From assembly GCA_026075535.2 (NCBI GenBank), contig AP026538.1, positions 4,650,001-4,714,000 on the forward strand: 64,000 bases of DNA, read 5' to 3'. Positions within the stretch are counted from its first letter, which is position 1, and each line of letters opens with the position of its first letter. The translations under genes were made by a program, and so were the position numbers. Shown here one piece after another: positions 1-11,310 of the stretch. A model generated the notes under the pieces. The model did not search any database and had not been told where the DNA came from. It was given only the letters and a program-made list of their open reading frames with translations. This DNA comes from Tricholoma matsutake. Its lineage: Eukaryota; Basidiomycota; Agaricomycetes; Agaricales; Tricholomataceae.

Positions 1-2530
1 TGACAGTTGTCATGCTCAGGATGATCAGCCTGCTCTACATCATCATTATTCAATGGGTGAGGCTGCACAGAGACCTTGGGTGGTTCTACTGGCAATTTTC
101 ACATCTGTAGGTTGATATCCATTCATAGAGTGATACATTATCTAGTTCCACTGGCCGGTAGATGTAGTCATACACATTTGACATTCCAATGACTTTTCCC
201 TTGTGTTTGAAGATGGCAACCTTCTCAGGCAGCTCTTCACCAAAGTCCTCATTCCAACTCTTCCTGACTTCATTAACAAATGATACCCAGAAGAATGTTG
301 CAAATTTATGACTGGTGTAGTGATCAGGATTTCCTAGCAAATACATGCAGATCATAGGTGAACCCATTTCCAGCTTTGCACTCATCATATTCACCATTTT
401 TGTCATAAGCTTTCTAGCCTTCACATGTCTACTTTCATTGCCCCCCAGCATCTCAGAATTCTTCTGAAAAACTGACTGGATTGATTCAAAAACTACATGA
501 GTTTTCAGGCTCATTTTTGTAATATAGTCTGACACATACAAGAGTGTTCCCTTGATAGCCATTCCAGATCTGAGACTTGTCACATCAGTGTTGCAGCGGA
601 ATACATAGGAAATCACTGGGGAGAAATTGTTGATCCAACCTTTTTTCTGACATTGAGTGCACCACTAACTGGGTCAACTTCAGTCTGTTCAAACAGCTCC
701 CAAGGAAAGCATGATTTGCATCTGCCCCACTTATTGTCAAGAGAGCCCTTATAAGCCTTAGCTCTGTTTTGTGTGCCATCCTTGTTAATATTGGTACTAC
801 AAGTATGTACATTGGATTTCAACACTACATCATCAACCTCAAAAGCAAAATTCTCTTGCCATGCATTTAATTTATGACACTTTTTACAATCATCACACTT
901 TGAGGTACATGGTGCAGGTGGAGGCTGAGGCAATGTTTCAGTTGGATCTTGATATGACTCAGACTTGGTTGCATTCAAGACATTAGCTAATACCTCTGCT
1001 TTTGTCCCTGTCAGGAACTCACCTTGATAAGCATTTTCAAGATATTCAACCATATGACATTGAAAATCAGAGGTAGGGTCAATCATCTGATCCTTTATCT
1101 CATCTGGAGTAAGTCCACCCTTTATTCAAAGCATAAGATGGATATGAAGTGTCAGGCAACCCTGTTGTTTGACTGTACTGTAGCATGCAGATGTCTCACC
1201 ATAAAGCCCAGGGTCATATGAGTCAACACCAAGAACATGTTTGATAAATTGTTCTACCATAAAGTGGAAAAACTGAACATGGAAAAACTGAGCACAGGCC
1301 ACAGCATTATTAGCAATAAGCTGATAACAATCCTCTGGAACTTTGATCTTAGGCTTGAATGTTAGATCTTGATCAGCATAATACAATGCAATGGGAGTTT
1401 TTACATCAGCAGGTGAAAGGGTAATATACCAAAGTGGAGCACCTTCATGAGCTACCAGTGACCAGATTTCATTTCTCATGTAGTTTTTGCTTGTGACTGA
1501 ACCTGCGACTTTACTGCCTATGTGATCTAGATCTCGAATGACTTGGAAACAATCCTTTTCCTGGGGAGTAGATGGTTTGAGTATGTCACCTTTGGCAATA
1601 TTTTCAGCTATTGTTGATAGAACCTCTTGATCAATGTCAAGTAGGTGCCTTGCTATATCATCAAATTTCTTTGTTTCAGCCAATAAGAAACCACCAGTAG
1701 TACTTGCCTTTATTTGTTCATGACTAAAGGCTACAAAAGGAAAGGTGGCATTGTGCTGAAACCATTTGTCATGGTACATCAGGAGACACCTCTTGTGTTC
1801 TCTATCAGATAGAGATGTAGAACCAATACCTCCATGCCCATATAGGAAAAGCCAGGGAAACAGTTGCAGATACAGTCCTGGATTTTGGTATATCAACTCT
1901 GCCTGTGCACTACATCCAATTGCAAGAGCTTTACCTTTGTGAGCCCAGTGGCACAGTGCAATTGCTTTTTGTTCATCAATAGTTTTTGTATCAAGTTCCG
2001 CACCTGTAAGTCCATGAACAATAAATGGATGTTCACCAGTAATAACACCATCATCTTTGTCTTTGTCAAAAACACTTGTTTCTTCAGGGACTTTATTAGA
2101 AAAGTCATGGTGATACTCTACAGAGACAGGAGGAGAATCTTCTGGGTACTTTTCTAAAATTTTGTATGATATGTCTCACTGTAGTCCACATGGTTCAGTT
2201 TCAACCATTCAAGTGCCTTCGCCACATGGTTTTGACTCACAAGAAGTGGTGTACAAGCCAAATCTTCCTGAGTTGGCTTTGATGGACCTGTAAATAGAAT
2301 GGCAAGAACATCATCCATCTCATCAACTGGGGGTGGCAGACATTGGTACACTTTGGGCACAGGGGATTCAAATGCAATTACATGAGCCACCATTTTTTGG
2401 AGGCCACTTGAAGCTACTTTGATGAAACAGCAATTGTGATGTATGTGAGCCACCAGAAATTTTTCCATGAAGTTTAGGTCTGACAGCTCCTTAGGAATTC
2501 AGCCAAGCCAGAGGTTGTTGGCTAAGGCAA
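1..2530 (-). pseudogene. Helitron Rep protein, central part (runs off left edge)
   Basis: This is the Rep portion of a rolling-circle Helitron transposase, read right to left. Directly after the solo LTR the frame gives ALANNLWLG and then an in-frame TGA, followed by the piece at 2,154-2,468. The piece at 1,126-1,896 holds the Helitron_like_N region, with YITLSPAD near residue 158 and the HUH nickase motif HIHLML at its C-terminus. The piece at 86-616 holds the two-tyrosine motif YVSDYITK (about 515-538) and LLGNPDHYTSHKF. The helicase domain should lie left of position 1. Stops and frameshifts at about 1,890, 1,100 and 610 divide it, so it is not functional as it stands. Assignment rests on the motif order known for basidiomycete Helitrons. 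The joins between pieces are inferred. Confidence 0.88.
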
Positions 2531-3226
2531 TGTAAGTCTGGCCCCACAGACTCATGACATTACGACAAGTTAATTTACCTACACCACCGTTACTTCTATG
2601 GCACTGGCACAGCCACACACATCACTGACACAACCACCCTCGCTGCCGGCATAGCCACCAGGGATAGCACAGCCACCTATGGTGCATAAACAACTCACCA
2701 ACACCAGATATACCAATGTCTGTGTTACAGTGAGTTATGGCCACCCTACACCGCCAACACACTCCCATGGCGCCAGCACAGCCACACACATCACCAACAC
2801 AATCACCCTCACTGATGGCACAGCCACCAGTGAATATGACAACAACACACCAGCAACATACATCCTGGCAACAGCACCATACATTCTTATTACCCTTCTA
2901 TCCACATCCAGCAGTGCTGACATTACCCTATTGATGTGGTACCTTCCCAATATGTGACTATGCCCAATGTGGCCTTCCTAAATCACACATGATGCCTGAT
3001 GTGGCCTTTGACTTACATGGTCAATCTTTTCACATATATTACTTACATCTTTATTTCCTTACCTTCATTCCTACTTCCATGCAATGAAGGTCTAGTAATT
3101 CCTTATCCCCTTCTTTTTTGTAATGGCTTATGGTTCCTACTTCCATGCAACGACAATAATTTGATCCTGTCTTTTAGTAAACCTAAGTCTAGTGTAGGCT
3201 GCCAAACTTGGCATCCTTCCAGGCAA
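2526..3226. mobile_element. Solo LTR with 5-bp TSD inside the Helitron gene
   Basis: A 691-bp block (2,531-3,221) begins TGTAAG and ends CTTCCA, and is flanked by GGCAA on both sides (2,526-2,530 and 3,222-3,226). Removing the block and one GGCAA copy brings the Helitron codons for VPRLA directly against LANNLWLG, which restores the expected family order. TG...CA ends, a 5-bp duplication and no coding capacity indicate a solo LTR left by LTR-LTR recombination. Orientation is not determined. Internally it is rich in CCACCA and CACAGCCAC motifs. I found no second copy in the window. Confidence 0.85.
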
Positions 3227-4337
3227 GACGTGGCACTTGTCCAGTTCTAATACTCTTACAGCAAACATCACAAATCATGTCACACTGGTAGTCAAGGACT
3301 GGACCTTCGAACTCAGCAATTGATTGAGCACTTGACTTGCATTCAATTTGAGTTACACCAGGAGCTGCTAGAACACCAAGCATTGTTTTCATGGCCTTGA
3401 GATGACTTAGTTGTTTAACAGGTACCAACTCACCACATACAGCACAACCAGCTTCCTCAAGTGATGATGGATCAGTTGCCTTGCACCAATCTCTAACTAT
3501 AGTTTCACTCAAATCTTCAGACAAGGCATGAGGAGTAAAGATGGAAACATCACTCACTTCACCTTTTGCACAATTCAATTTGTACCTGGCATTGTTCTTT
3601 TTGTTGTAACCTTGTCCTCTTCTGAGAGCTTTGCAAGAGCCATCACCGATGATTGCTTTTTTTTAAGAGAAGGAGCAAGTTGTGCTTCAAGAATGGATGT
3701 GTACAAATTGCAATTGACACAATCATGGCCATTGAAGGCTTCTATAAGCTGCTCTTTATGGAGATGTCAAGAAGAACCAAGAGATATTTTATGAATACAT
3801 GCAATCTTTTGTATCATTTGCTTGGAAATATGTGGAATGATGTCACAGAGTGGCAAGTCAGCATGCACAAAGCCATGCTCTATAGGGTAGCTTAGGCATC
3901 CCACATCATTGACATGGTCTATATACTGAAACACATGAACACAAGACACATCATTGTTGCCTCTTTTGATAAATGACATGACAGACATATGTGAAAATAA
4001 GTATGGTCTTCCCCCTCCAGTAACCACTGAGGGAAAATCATGGTAAGGGACATTGGTATGAAACTCTGATGTACTTTTATAGCAAATGGGCATGGAAGAA
4101 TGAACAGCATAAGCAAAGTGTAATTCCATGAGGGCACAGGAGAACATGCTGACAAGATTGCTCATCAGCATTACCAATGTCATTCTGTAGACAAGGGAGC
4201 TTTTACTGTGCACATGTAAATGATAACCTGAGGCATATGGTGATGTGGTACAAGCTGCCAAAGATTCACAGATCACAGCACAATCATGAGGATGACACTG
4301 GTTCCGCATGAAGCTGAGGGCCAAACACTGACACATT
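3227..4337 (-). pseudogene. Helitron gene, 5' part with DUF6570-type zinc region
   Basis: Upstream part of the same Helitron gene. The piece at 3,189-3,578 carries a cysteine-rich DUF6570-like region: AGCAVCGELVPV, then GPVLDYQCDMICDVCCKSIR. Further upstream (about 3,767-4,336) comes DIIPHISKQMIQKIACIHKIS, which resembles the SAP-like segment that precedes DUF6570 in fungal Helitrons. At least one frame change lies between 3,580 and 3,770. The gene is cut at 4,337 by TyA. Its original 5' end should continue beyond 19,927, where I cannot recognise it. Confidence 0.75.
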
Positions 4338-4526
4338 TGTAGTGAGTTGAGGGGGATCTCCTTATATCACACACCAAAAGAACACATATATATATTTCAT
4401 GTATTGGTAGTGGTAAAAAAGATTGCTTATGTAAATAGAAGGCTGGTCCCTTTATAGGGGCCAGCCAGGTCAACAGCAAGGAAATATAATATATACAAAT
4501 GCGGGGTCAAGCCCCAGGTCACCACA
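4338..4526 (-). repeat. TyA 3' LTR
   Basis: 189-bp terminal repeat, a direct copy of 19,729-19,922. The two differ by six transitions and a short indel in the AT-rich stretch near 4,385. It contains a TATAAA box (minus strand, complement of 4,451-4,456) set inside a GGCTGG...CCAGCC palindrome. Confidence 0.93.
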
Positions 4527-4539
4527 CCCTCCCCCTTAG
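4527..4539 (-). other. TyA polypurine tract
   Basis: Read on the minus strand, AAGGGGGAGGG sits directly against the start of the 3' LTR. This is the expected position of the plus-strand DNA primer of an LTR retrotransposon. Confidence 0.75.
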
Positions 4540-4713
4540 GCTTTGTCCAGGGGAGAAGCATAATGTTTTGAGTAAATATACAATCTCGAAGAGAGCATCA
4601 TCTGGTATGTGGGTATCGTCAGGGTACAATGAAAAGAATCAATTCATTCATTTATTAAAAAATGTGATGACCTCATTTAATAGGGTCATTGGGGATGTGG
4701 GTATCATCGAGAC

Positions 4714-5274
4714 TCAACGATGATATGTGATATGCCTAACTTCCTCTGGGGTGGTAGATACAGGTACTTCATGCTCGTAATCAGGCATGGAGGAAAGTAT
4801 GGTCGTTTCATTGGTCGATGCCAACAAAAACAATTGGGATAGGGGGGTCTCTGGGGTACTCCCCAGAGCAGAGGCATCCATTGTCTGCCCTTCATTGAGA
4901 GGGAAACAGTCCTTGTCAATGGTGAATGTTTCATCATCGGATGAAGAGATGGAGTCAGTGGAATCACTGTTGTTGTCAGGGTCTCTAATTTTTCGCGGCT
5001 TGGTAGATGCAATGGGAGTGAATTTGCTAATGGGCTTCTTGTGCCCATCTGGAGGGATGCCAGCGGCGACTCTCCTCGCTCTCTTCAAGGCCTTCTTCTG
5101 GCCTTGAGTGGCCTTGACGATGAGGGGAGACCCGGACCATCCTGAGGTCAGATCGTTCTCCAGGGGATATACCTCTGGAGGAGGTGGATGCCAGCCGGAC
5201 AGGTAAGAAGGCCCAGCGCAGGCAGGAGGTTGGTTGTCCATGCAAGAGGTGCTCATGTGCAGAGATGCAGATAG
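4714..5274 (-). pseudogene. TyA extra ORF, distal part (unknown function)
   Basis: C-terminal part of the additional TyA reading frame, ending just before the 3' LTR. It encodes about 180 residues from its first Met at 5,256 and is open up to the TyB insertion site. Composition: Pro-rich start (HPPPPEVYP), a basic stretch (QKKALKRARR), then a Ser/Asp-rich acidic stretch (DNNSDSTDSISSSDDETF). No catalytic motif or transmembrane helix is visible. The frame continues exactly into 11,311-12,766 once TyB and one GATAG are removed. Function unknown. Its position is that of env or of accessory ORFs in other gypsy elements, but nothing here resembles an envelope protein. Confidence 0.6.
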
Positions 5275-5700
5275 TGTAAGGGGACTAGGGAGGTGCCCTG
5301 TGTGTTTCTCCTATTTTTTATGTTCGTTCTATATTTTCCCTCACTCCATTTCCTTCTATTCTTCATTTTCTATGATTTTTCCGGATTTTATTACTAATTT
5401 TCCCTTTCTATCATGTTTGTGCATGTTGACAGTTTTATATTTAGAGGTGGAGCACCCCTTCCGACATCTACCCCTTGGTATGATGTCATTTGGCAGCCTT
5501 GATCTGCCTATCTCTGCCTTTTCTATTTTTAGGTTATTATTTGATTTTCGTCGTCTTCACATATACTGGGCATCGGCAAAGGGATCCTTAGAGTTTTCTC
5601 TTCAGATTTCCCTTTGCTAGGTGTGTCCCCAATCCCTGTACTATGTAGTATAATTTTAATTTCAGATTTCCCTTTGCTAGAGGCTGAGGTTGCCCTTATA
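5275..5700 (+). repeat. TyB 5' LTR
   Basis: 426 bp, a direct repeat of 10,885-11,310. The internal motif CAGATTTCCCTTTGCTAG (with CGG or CAG variants) occurs twice in each LTR. I recognise no tRNA primer-binding site just downstream. Confidence 0.95.
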
Positions 5701-5802
5701 GTAGAAAACTCTCTCCTAAGGCCCGAAATTGTGAGCGCACTGCCAAAGATAGGCAGGTACAGAGTGGATGATGCTTCCCAAAACTCCACAGACTCCCTAC
5801 AC

Positions 5803-6974
5803 ATGGCTCCCAACAGTCCCGCCTTTACTGCGCCACCATTTTCGTCAAACACGCCCCCTAGCAACATGGACACATCCGAGGGCCTTGATGCGCTTGAAAG
5901 CAACGTTTCCAGAATATGCGCACAAATCGGTTCGCTTAAATCTATGATCAAAAACTTTGTCAGGACCCTCCAGACTAATCCTATGACCGATATTTCCCCT
6001 ATTGCGACTCCAAGCGCACCCAACAATGATGTACTGCCAAACACATCCACTAAAGAGCATGCCCAGCTCAAACCGTCTCCCCCCACAGAATTTAATGGTG
6101 CACGTGCGCAGGGATGTGCATTCCTTAATTCCTGTGAGTTATACATCAGTCTCCAGTCGCATCAATTTGTTGATGAGGCTGCAAAAATTTATTGGGCCTT
6201 CACATACATGAAATCTGAACGTGCCTATCTCTATGTGGACTGTATTCTGCATCAAACTAAAGAACTCGGTTCTCTACCTTTCTCCACTTGGGGTGACTTT
6301 CGAGCCAAGTTTGTATGCCACTTTTGTCCCCTCAATGAGCGCCACCAAGAAGTGACATGACTCGAGTCATCCTCTTACCACCAGGCACGTTGATCTGTGG
6401 ACAATTATATCAATGAGTTTAAGGATTTGGTGGACATGGGAGTGGGCTACCAGTGGTGGTGAAGTTCCAACGGGGCCTCAACCAAGAAATTCAGGACCAG
6501 ATTGCACAGATGTTGGAAGGGCACCCAGTGGACAATGATATCTATGCTTGGTATGAAGCTGCTTCACTCTGTGACGAGAACCGACTCACAAATGTGGCAT
6601 TTAATGCTGCATTCCGGGCTCCAACTACCACTCATACACCCTACACCTTCAATCGAACCCTTCCCTGCCTTAACCCCATTCCTGTTCATCAGACTCCCAC
6701 ACCAGCTGTCAATGTCCCAGTACCAATGGATGTTGATGCAGCCTGCAGCTGTGCGCATAGGTTGGATCTCTGCTACCATTGTGGGGAAACTGGGCACAGG
6801 GCTGGAGCATGTCCCCATCGTCAGGATATCCGCATGCTCACCCCTGAGGGGCGAGATGAACTCCTCCAAGACTTGTTGGCACTTGTAGATGTCAAGGAAG
6901 CGAAGGATCAGGTTGCAGAGGAGACCAAGTCAGAAGTTGTAGAGGAGCAGGATTTTTTTATTTGCAGCAAGTGA
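5803..6974 (+). pseudogene. gag: TyB gag polyprotein
   Basis: Structural capsid protein of TyB. I place the start at ATG 5,803 (MAPNSPAF...), the first Met after the LTR in the long frame; the open frame itself extends back into the LTR. The retrotransposon gag region lies at 6,060-6,350 (PTEFNGARAQGCAFLNSCEL). A TGA at 6,358 and a frameshift before 6,453 break it. The C-terminal piece holds a zinc knuckle CYHCGETGHRAGACPH (CX2CX4HX4C, about 6,770-6,820), which binds nucleic acid in particles. The frame overlaps the protease frame at 6,962-6,974. Confidence 0.88.
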
Positions 6975-8026
6975 ATCGTACGCCCTCACTGCCTGTCCAT
7001 AACCACTTTGAAGTCTTGTCAGTTGAATCCCCAGAGAATGAATCCATTTCTATGACTGTTCCCCTCTCTGACCCTTTGAAGTTGGCTGAAGACGTACCTG
7101 CTCTTCCCATCTCTCCCTCTGCTCCACACCCCAAAATTAAATCATGGGAGCATAAACTACCATGCAAATATATTGTTGTGTCCACTCCCTCTACACATTC
7201 CTTGAACCTAGCAATCGAACTGCAGACAACCAACACTGGACAGATACTCCATGTCTCTGCACTCCTGGACTCTGGTGCGACTGGACTCTTCATTGATGCC
7301 CATGTCGTGCAACAACATTGCCTAAATACTCGCTCACTCTCGTGTCCAATACCTGTTTATAATGTGGATGGGTCCCCAAATGAAGCTGGTGCCATCCAAG
7401 AGGTTGTAGACCTGGTCCTCCATTACAAAGATCATAGTGAGTGTGCCCTTTTTGCTGTCGCTCAATTAGGAAAGCAAAAGGTGATTTTGGGCTATCCGTG
7501 GCTTCGAGACCATAACCCAGAGGTCGACTGGCATACTGGGGAGGTTTCCATGAGCCGATGTCCATCCCACTGTTGTACTTGTTTCACAGAAGCCAGGCAA
7601 GAATGTTGTGGACAGAAGGTCACGATACGATGCACTCAGAAGTGTCATGCCGGACCCCTGCCTATACCTGAAGTGGAGTTGGAAGGGGTTCCTGATCTAA
7701 TGCCGGACTCGGATGATGATGAGGAGGAGCCAGAAGAAGTGGAGGAAGGTGATCGGATCTTCTACACTGCAATTTGTCCATTGCATGAGGTGTGTGCTAC
7801 ATCGAACATATCCCAATGCCTCGCTGAGGCCTTCCACAAAAACAATGCTGCTAAATCCTCTACTAATTCCTTGCTCCCTCATCTCCATGAGTTTGGAGAC
7901 GTGTTCTCCAAGGAATCGTTCAATTCTCTCCCTGTGGGCAAGCCATGGGATCATGCAATCAAACTCACCCCCAGTGCAACCCCTTCATCCTGCAAGGTCT
8001 ATCCTCTCTCTCCTGAAGAACAATGA
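6962..8026 (+). pseudogene. pol: TyB aspartic protease and start of pol
   Basis: Retropepsin region of pol with catalytic LLDSGATGLFID at about 7,263-7,298, followed by the typical VILGYPWLRDHNPEVDW stretch. An acidic linker (DSDDDEEEPEEVEEGD) leads to the RT. The frame stops with TGA at 8,024-8,026, where the family has an Arg codon, which fits CGA to TGA. The catalytic Asp is intact, so the loss is by nonsense change and not by active-site change. Confidence 0.9.
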
Positions 8027-9238
8027 CAGCTTGACCAGTTCATCGATGAGCACCTGGCCTCTGGATGTATTCGACCATCAAAATCACCCATGGCCTCTCC
8101 CTTTTTCTTTGTCAAGAAGAAGGATGGCTCACTTCGACCAGTTCAAGACTACAGAAGGCTCAACAACATCACAGTCAAAAATTGCTACCCATTACCTCTC
8201 ATCTCTGAACTCGTGAACCAGCTCTGTGGTGCCCGATACTTCACCAAGCTCGATGTCCGTTGGGGCGACAATAATGTGAGGATAAAGGAGGGAAATGAGT
8301 GGAAGGCAGCCTTTTGTACCAACCATGGTCTTTTTGAACCACTTGTCATGTTCTTTGGCGTTACTAATAGTCCTGCCACCTTTCAGACCATGATGAACGA
8401 CATTTTCCACGACCTCATCCTTGAAGGCATTGTCTGCATCTACCTCGATGACATCCTCATCTTCACTCGCATGGTTGAAGAGCACTGTCGCATCACGCAC
8501 CTTGTCCTAGAACGGCTTCGACGGTACAAACTCTACCTTCGTCAGGACAAGTGCAAGTTTGAGAAGACCAAGATCGAGTACTTCGGCCTGATTATCTCAG
8601 AGGGTCAGGTGGAGATGGATCCTATCAAGGTGGACAGGGTCATGGCTTGGCCGATGCCCACAAACAAGAAAGAGGTGCAGTCTCTCCTAGGCTTCATCAA
8701 TTTCTATCGGTGTTTTATCAAGGATTTCTCACATCATGCATGACCACTGTTCGACTTGACAGGAAAGGAGGCATGGAGGTGGGATAATGCACAACAGGAG
8801 GCATTCAAAAGGCTTAAGGGGATGGTCACTTCTGCTCCCATCCTTACCTTTGCTGATGATTCGTGTCCTTTTTGTGTAGAAGCCAACAGTTCTGACTTTG
8901 CAATGGGCGCCGTGTTGTCTCACCAGTCTCCGGAGGACCAGAAGTGGCATCCTGTTGCATTCTACTCCAAAAGCCTTAGTGCTGTAGAGCGAAATTATGA
9001 GATCCACGACAAGGAGATGTTGGCGATAATGCATGCGCTTGAGGAGTGGCGACACTTCCTTGAGGGTGCCCAGCACAAGGTGGAAATTTGGATGGATCAC
9101 AAGAATCTTGAGTATTTTATAACAGCCAAGAAATTGAACCATCGTCAAGCTTGTTGGTCCCTGTATCTATCCAGATTCAACTTCTCCTTGCACCACCATC
9201 CAGGTCGCACCATGGGGAAGACCAATGCCCTCTCCTGA
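8027..9238 (+). pseudogene. pol: TyB reverse transcriptase and RNase H
   Basis: RT fingers and palm: [19 protein letters not shown] (about 8,098), KLDVRWGDNNVRI, LFEPLVMFFGVTNSPATFQ and catalytic YLDDILIFT (about 8,440-8,466). All three palm aspartates appear present. RNase H follows with VEANSSDFAMGAVLSHQ (about 8,877) and NYEIHDKEMLAIMHALEEW. In-frame TGA codons at 8,741 and 9,236 sit where Arg is expected. The sequence is of the Agaricomycete chromovirus type ([14 protein letters not shown]). Confidence 0.93.
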
Positions 9239-10800
9239 CATGCAGACCATGGGGATGGCAGTGATGACAACCAAAACATTGTGTTGTTGCAGCCAGACCT
9301 GTTCACCATTTGGGCACTGGAAGGCATCGCACCCCAGGGCGAGGAGCGGGACATCCTACGTGACATTCGTCGCACAAACTGTAGCGGTTTACATGAGGAT
9401 GTTGTTGCCCAAGCTGTTAAAGAACTGAGGAAGGGATCCACCCTTTCCTTGCATGCAGCAGAGTGGGCTGAAAAAGAGGACTTGTTGTATTTCAGGGATC
9501 ACATCTATGTCCCCAATGACCCAGACCTTTGCCGGCGCATCATATCCCAACACCATGACTCACAGATTTCTGGTCATCCTGGACGCTGGAAGACCTTGGA
9601 GCTCACATCATGGAATTATTGGTGGCCACAAATGTCATGGCTCATTGGTCAGTACTGTCGCACTTGTGACCTTTGCTTACACACCAAGGTTCCTCATTGC
9701 AAACCCATTGGCGAGCTACACCCTCTTCCTATTCCAGAGAGTCGTTGGGAGGTTGTCAGCGTCGAATTTGTGGTGGAGTTGCCAGAGTCGAATGGGTTTG
9801 ATGTGGTGATGTGCACAGTTGATTCAGTGGTAAAACGTGCTCACTTCATTCCCACTCACACCACTGTCAGTGCCCTGGGTGCTGCCTGACTCTACCTCCA
9901 CCATGTGTGGAAATTACACTGACTTCCTGGTGCTTTCCTCTCTGATTGTGGCCCTCAGTTCATGTCAGAGTTCACTCGTGAGCTGTACCGACTCCTGGGA
10001 ATCAAACTCCTTGTTTTGACTGCTTATCACCCACAAACTGACAGCCAGACTGAGTGAGTCAACCAGGAACTGGAGCAGTACATCCGCATCTTTGTCAATG
10101 AATGCCAGGACAATTGGGACGATCTTCTCCCCTTGGCCGAGTTCGGATACAACAACCATGTCCATGCTTCCACTCAACAGACCCCTTTCCTCTTAGACAC
10201 TGGACAACATCCACGCATGGGATTTGAACCTCCCCAAACTCCCTCACACATTGAGACAGTGAATGAGTTCACAGAGCGCATGTGGGATAGCTTGGAGGAG
10301 GCAAAGGTAGCCTTAGCAAAGGTGAAGGACGACATGGCACACTTTTACAACCAACACCATTCTCCGACCCCTCAGTACAAGGTTGGTGATTGAGTTTATC
10401 TTGACTCCAGTGACATCTCCACTATGCATTTATCCAAGAAACTTGCTCATCGCTTCCTGGGACCTTTCCCCATCGTCAAGTGTGTTGGAACGCATGCCTA
10501 TCATCTATGCCTCCCAGCCTCCATGTCCAGACTCCACCCAGTCTTCCATGTCGTCAAACTCCTTCCAGCTCCCCCAGATCCATTCCCAGGATGCCATTCA
10601 CATCCACCACCACCACCTACAGTGATCAAGGGAGAACCCCAATACAAAGTCGAGTCAATCTTGGACAGCCAGTTGCATTGAGGAAAACTCCAGTATTTGG
10701 TGCATTGGAAGGGTTATGGGTATGAGGAGAACTCATGGGTCGAAGAGTCTGATGTGAATGCCCCTCGGTTAGTCAAGGAATTCCACTGACGGCACACTGC
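9239..10800 (+). pseudogene. pol: TyB integrase with C-terminal chromodomain
   Basis: HHCC zinc finger at about 9,549-9,690 (HHDSQISGHPGRWK...CRTCDLC). The catalytic core follows with VSVEFVVELPE, LSDCGPQF and HPQTDSQTE. The first Asp of the DDE triad appears as Glu (VEF for VDF), a possible catalytic loss. A GPF-like segment (HRFLGPFPIVKCVGTHAYHL) leads to a chromodomain near 10,690-10,780 ([17 protein letters not shown]), which in this family directs integration to marked chromatin. Stops at 9,887, 10,054, 10,391, 10,678 and 10,787, plus a frame change near 9,930, break it. Most fit CGA to TGA or TGG to TGA. Confidence 0.9.
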
Positions 10801-10871
10801 TGCACCGCATTGCATTCAAGTCATGGACTTTGGTTGTATGCAATTTCGAATGCATCGGGGCAATGCATCTT

Positions 10872-10884
10872 AGAGAGGGGGTGA
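10872..10884 (+). other. TyB polypurine tract
   Basis: Purine-rich AGAGAGGGGGTGA directly abuts the 3' LTR start at 10,885. Confidence 0.7.
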
Positions 10885-11310
10885 TGTAAGGGGACTAGGG
10901 GGGTGCCCTGTGTGTTTCTCCTATTTTTTACGTTCGTTCTATATTTTTCCTCACTCCATTTCCTTCTATTCTTCATTTTCTATGATTTTTCCAGATTTTA
11001 TTACTAATTTTCCCTTTCTATCATGTTTGTGCATGCTGACAGTTTTATATTTAGAGGCGGAGCACCCCTTCCGACATCTACCCCTTGGTATGATGTCATT
11101 TGGCAGCCTTGATCTGCCTATCTCCACCTTTTCTATTTTTAGGTTATTATTTGATTTTCATTGTCTTCACATATACTGGGCATTGGCAAAGGGATCCTTA
11201 GAGTTTTCTCTTCGGATTTCCCTTTGCTAGGTGTGTCCCCAATCCCTGTACTATGTAGTATAATTTTAACTTCGGATTTCCCTTTGCTAGAGGCTGAGGT
11301 TGCCCTTATA
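10885..11310 (+). repeat. TyB 3' LTR
   Basis: 426 bp copy of 5,275-5,700. Most differences lie at CpG sites, for example CTCTGCC versus CTCCACC, both derivable from CTCCGCC. Confidence 0.95.
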
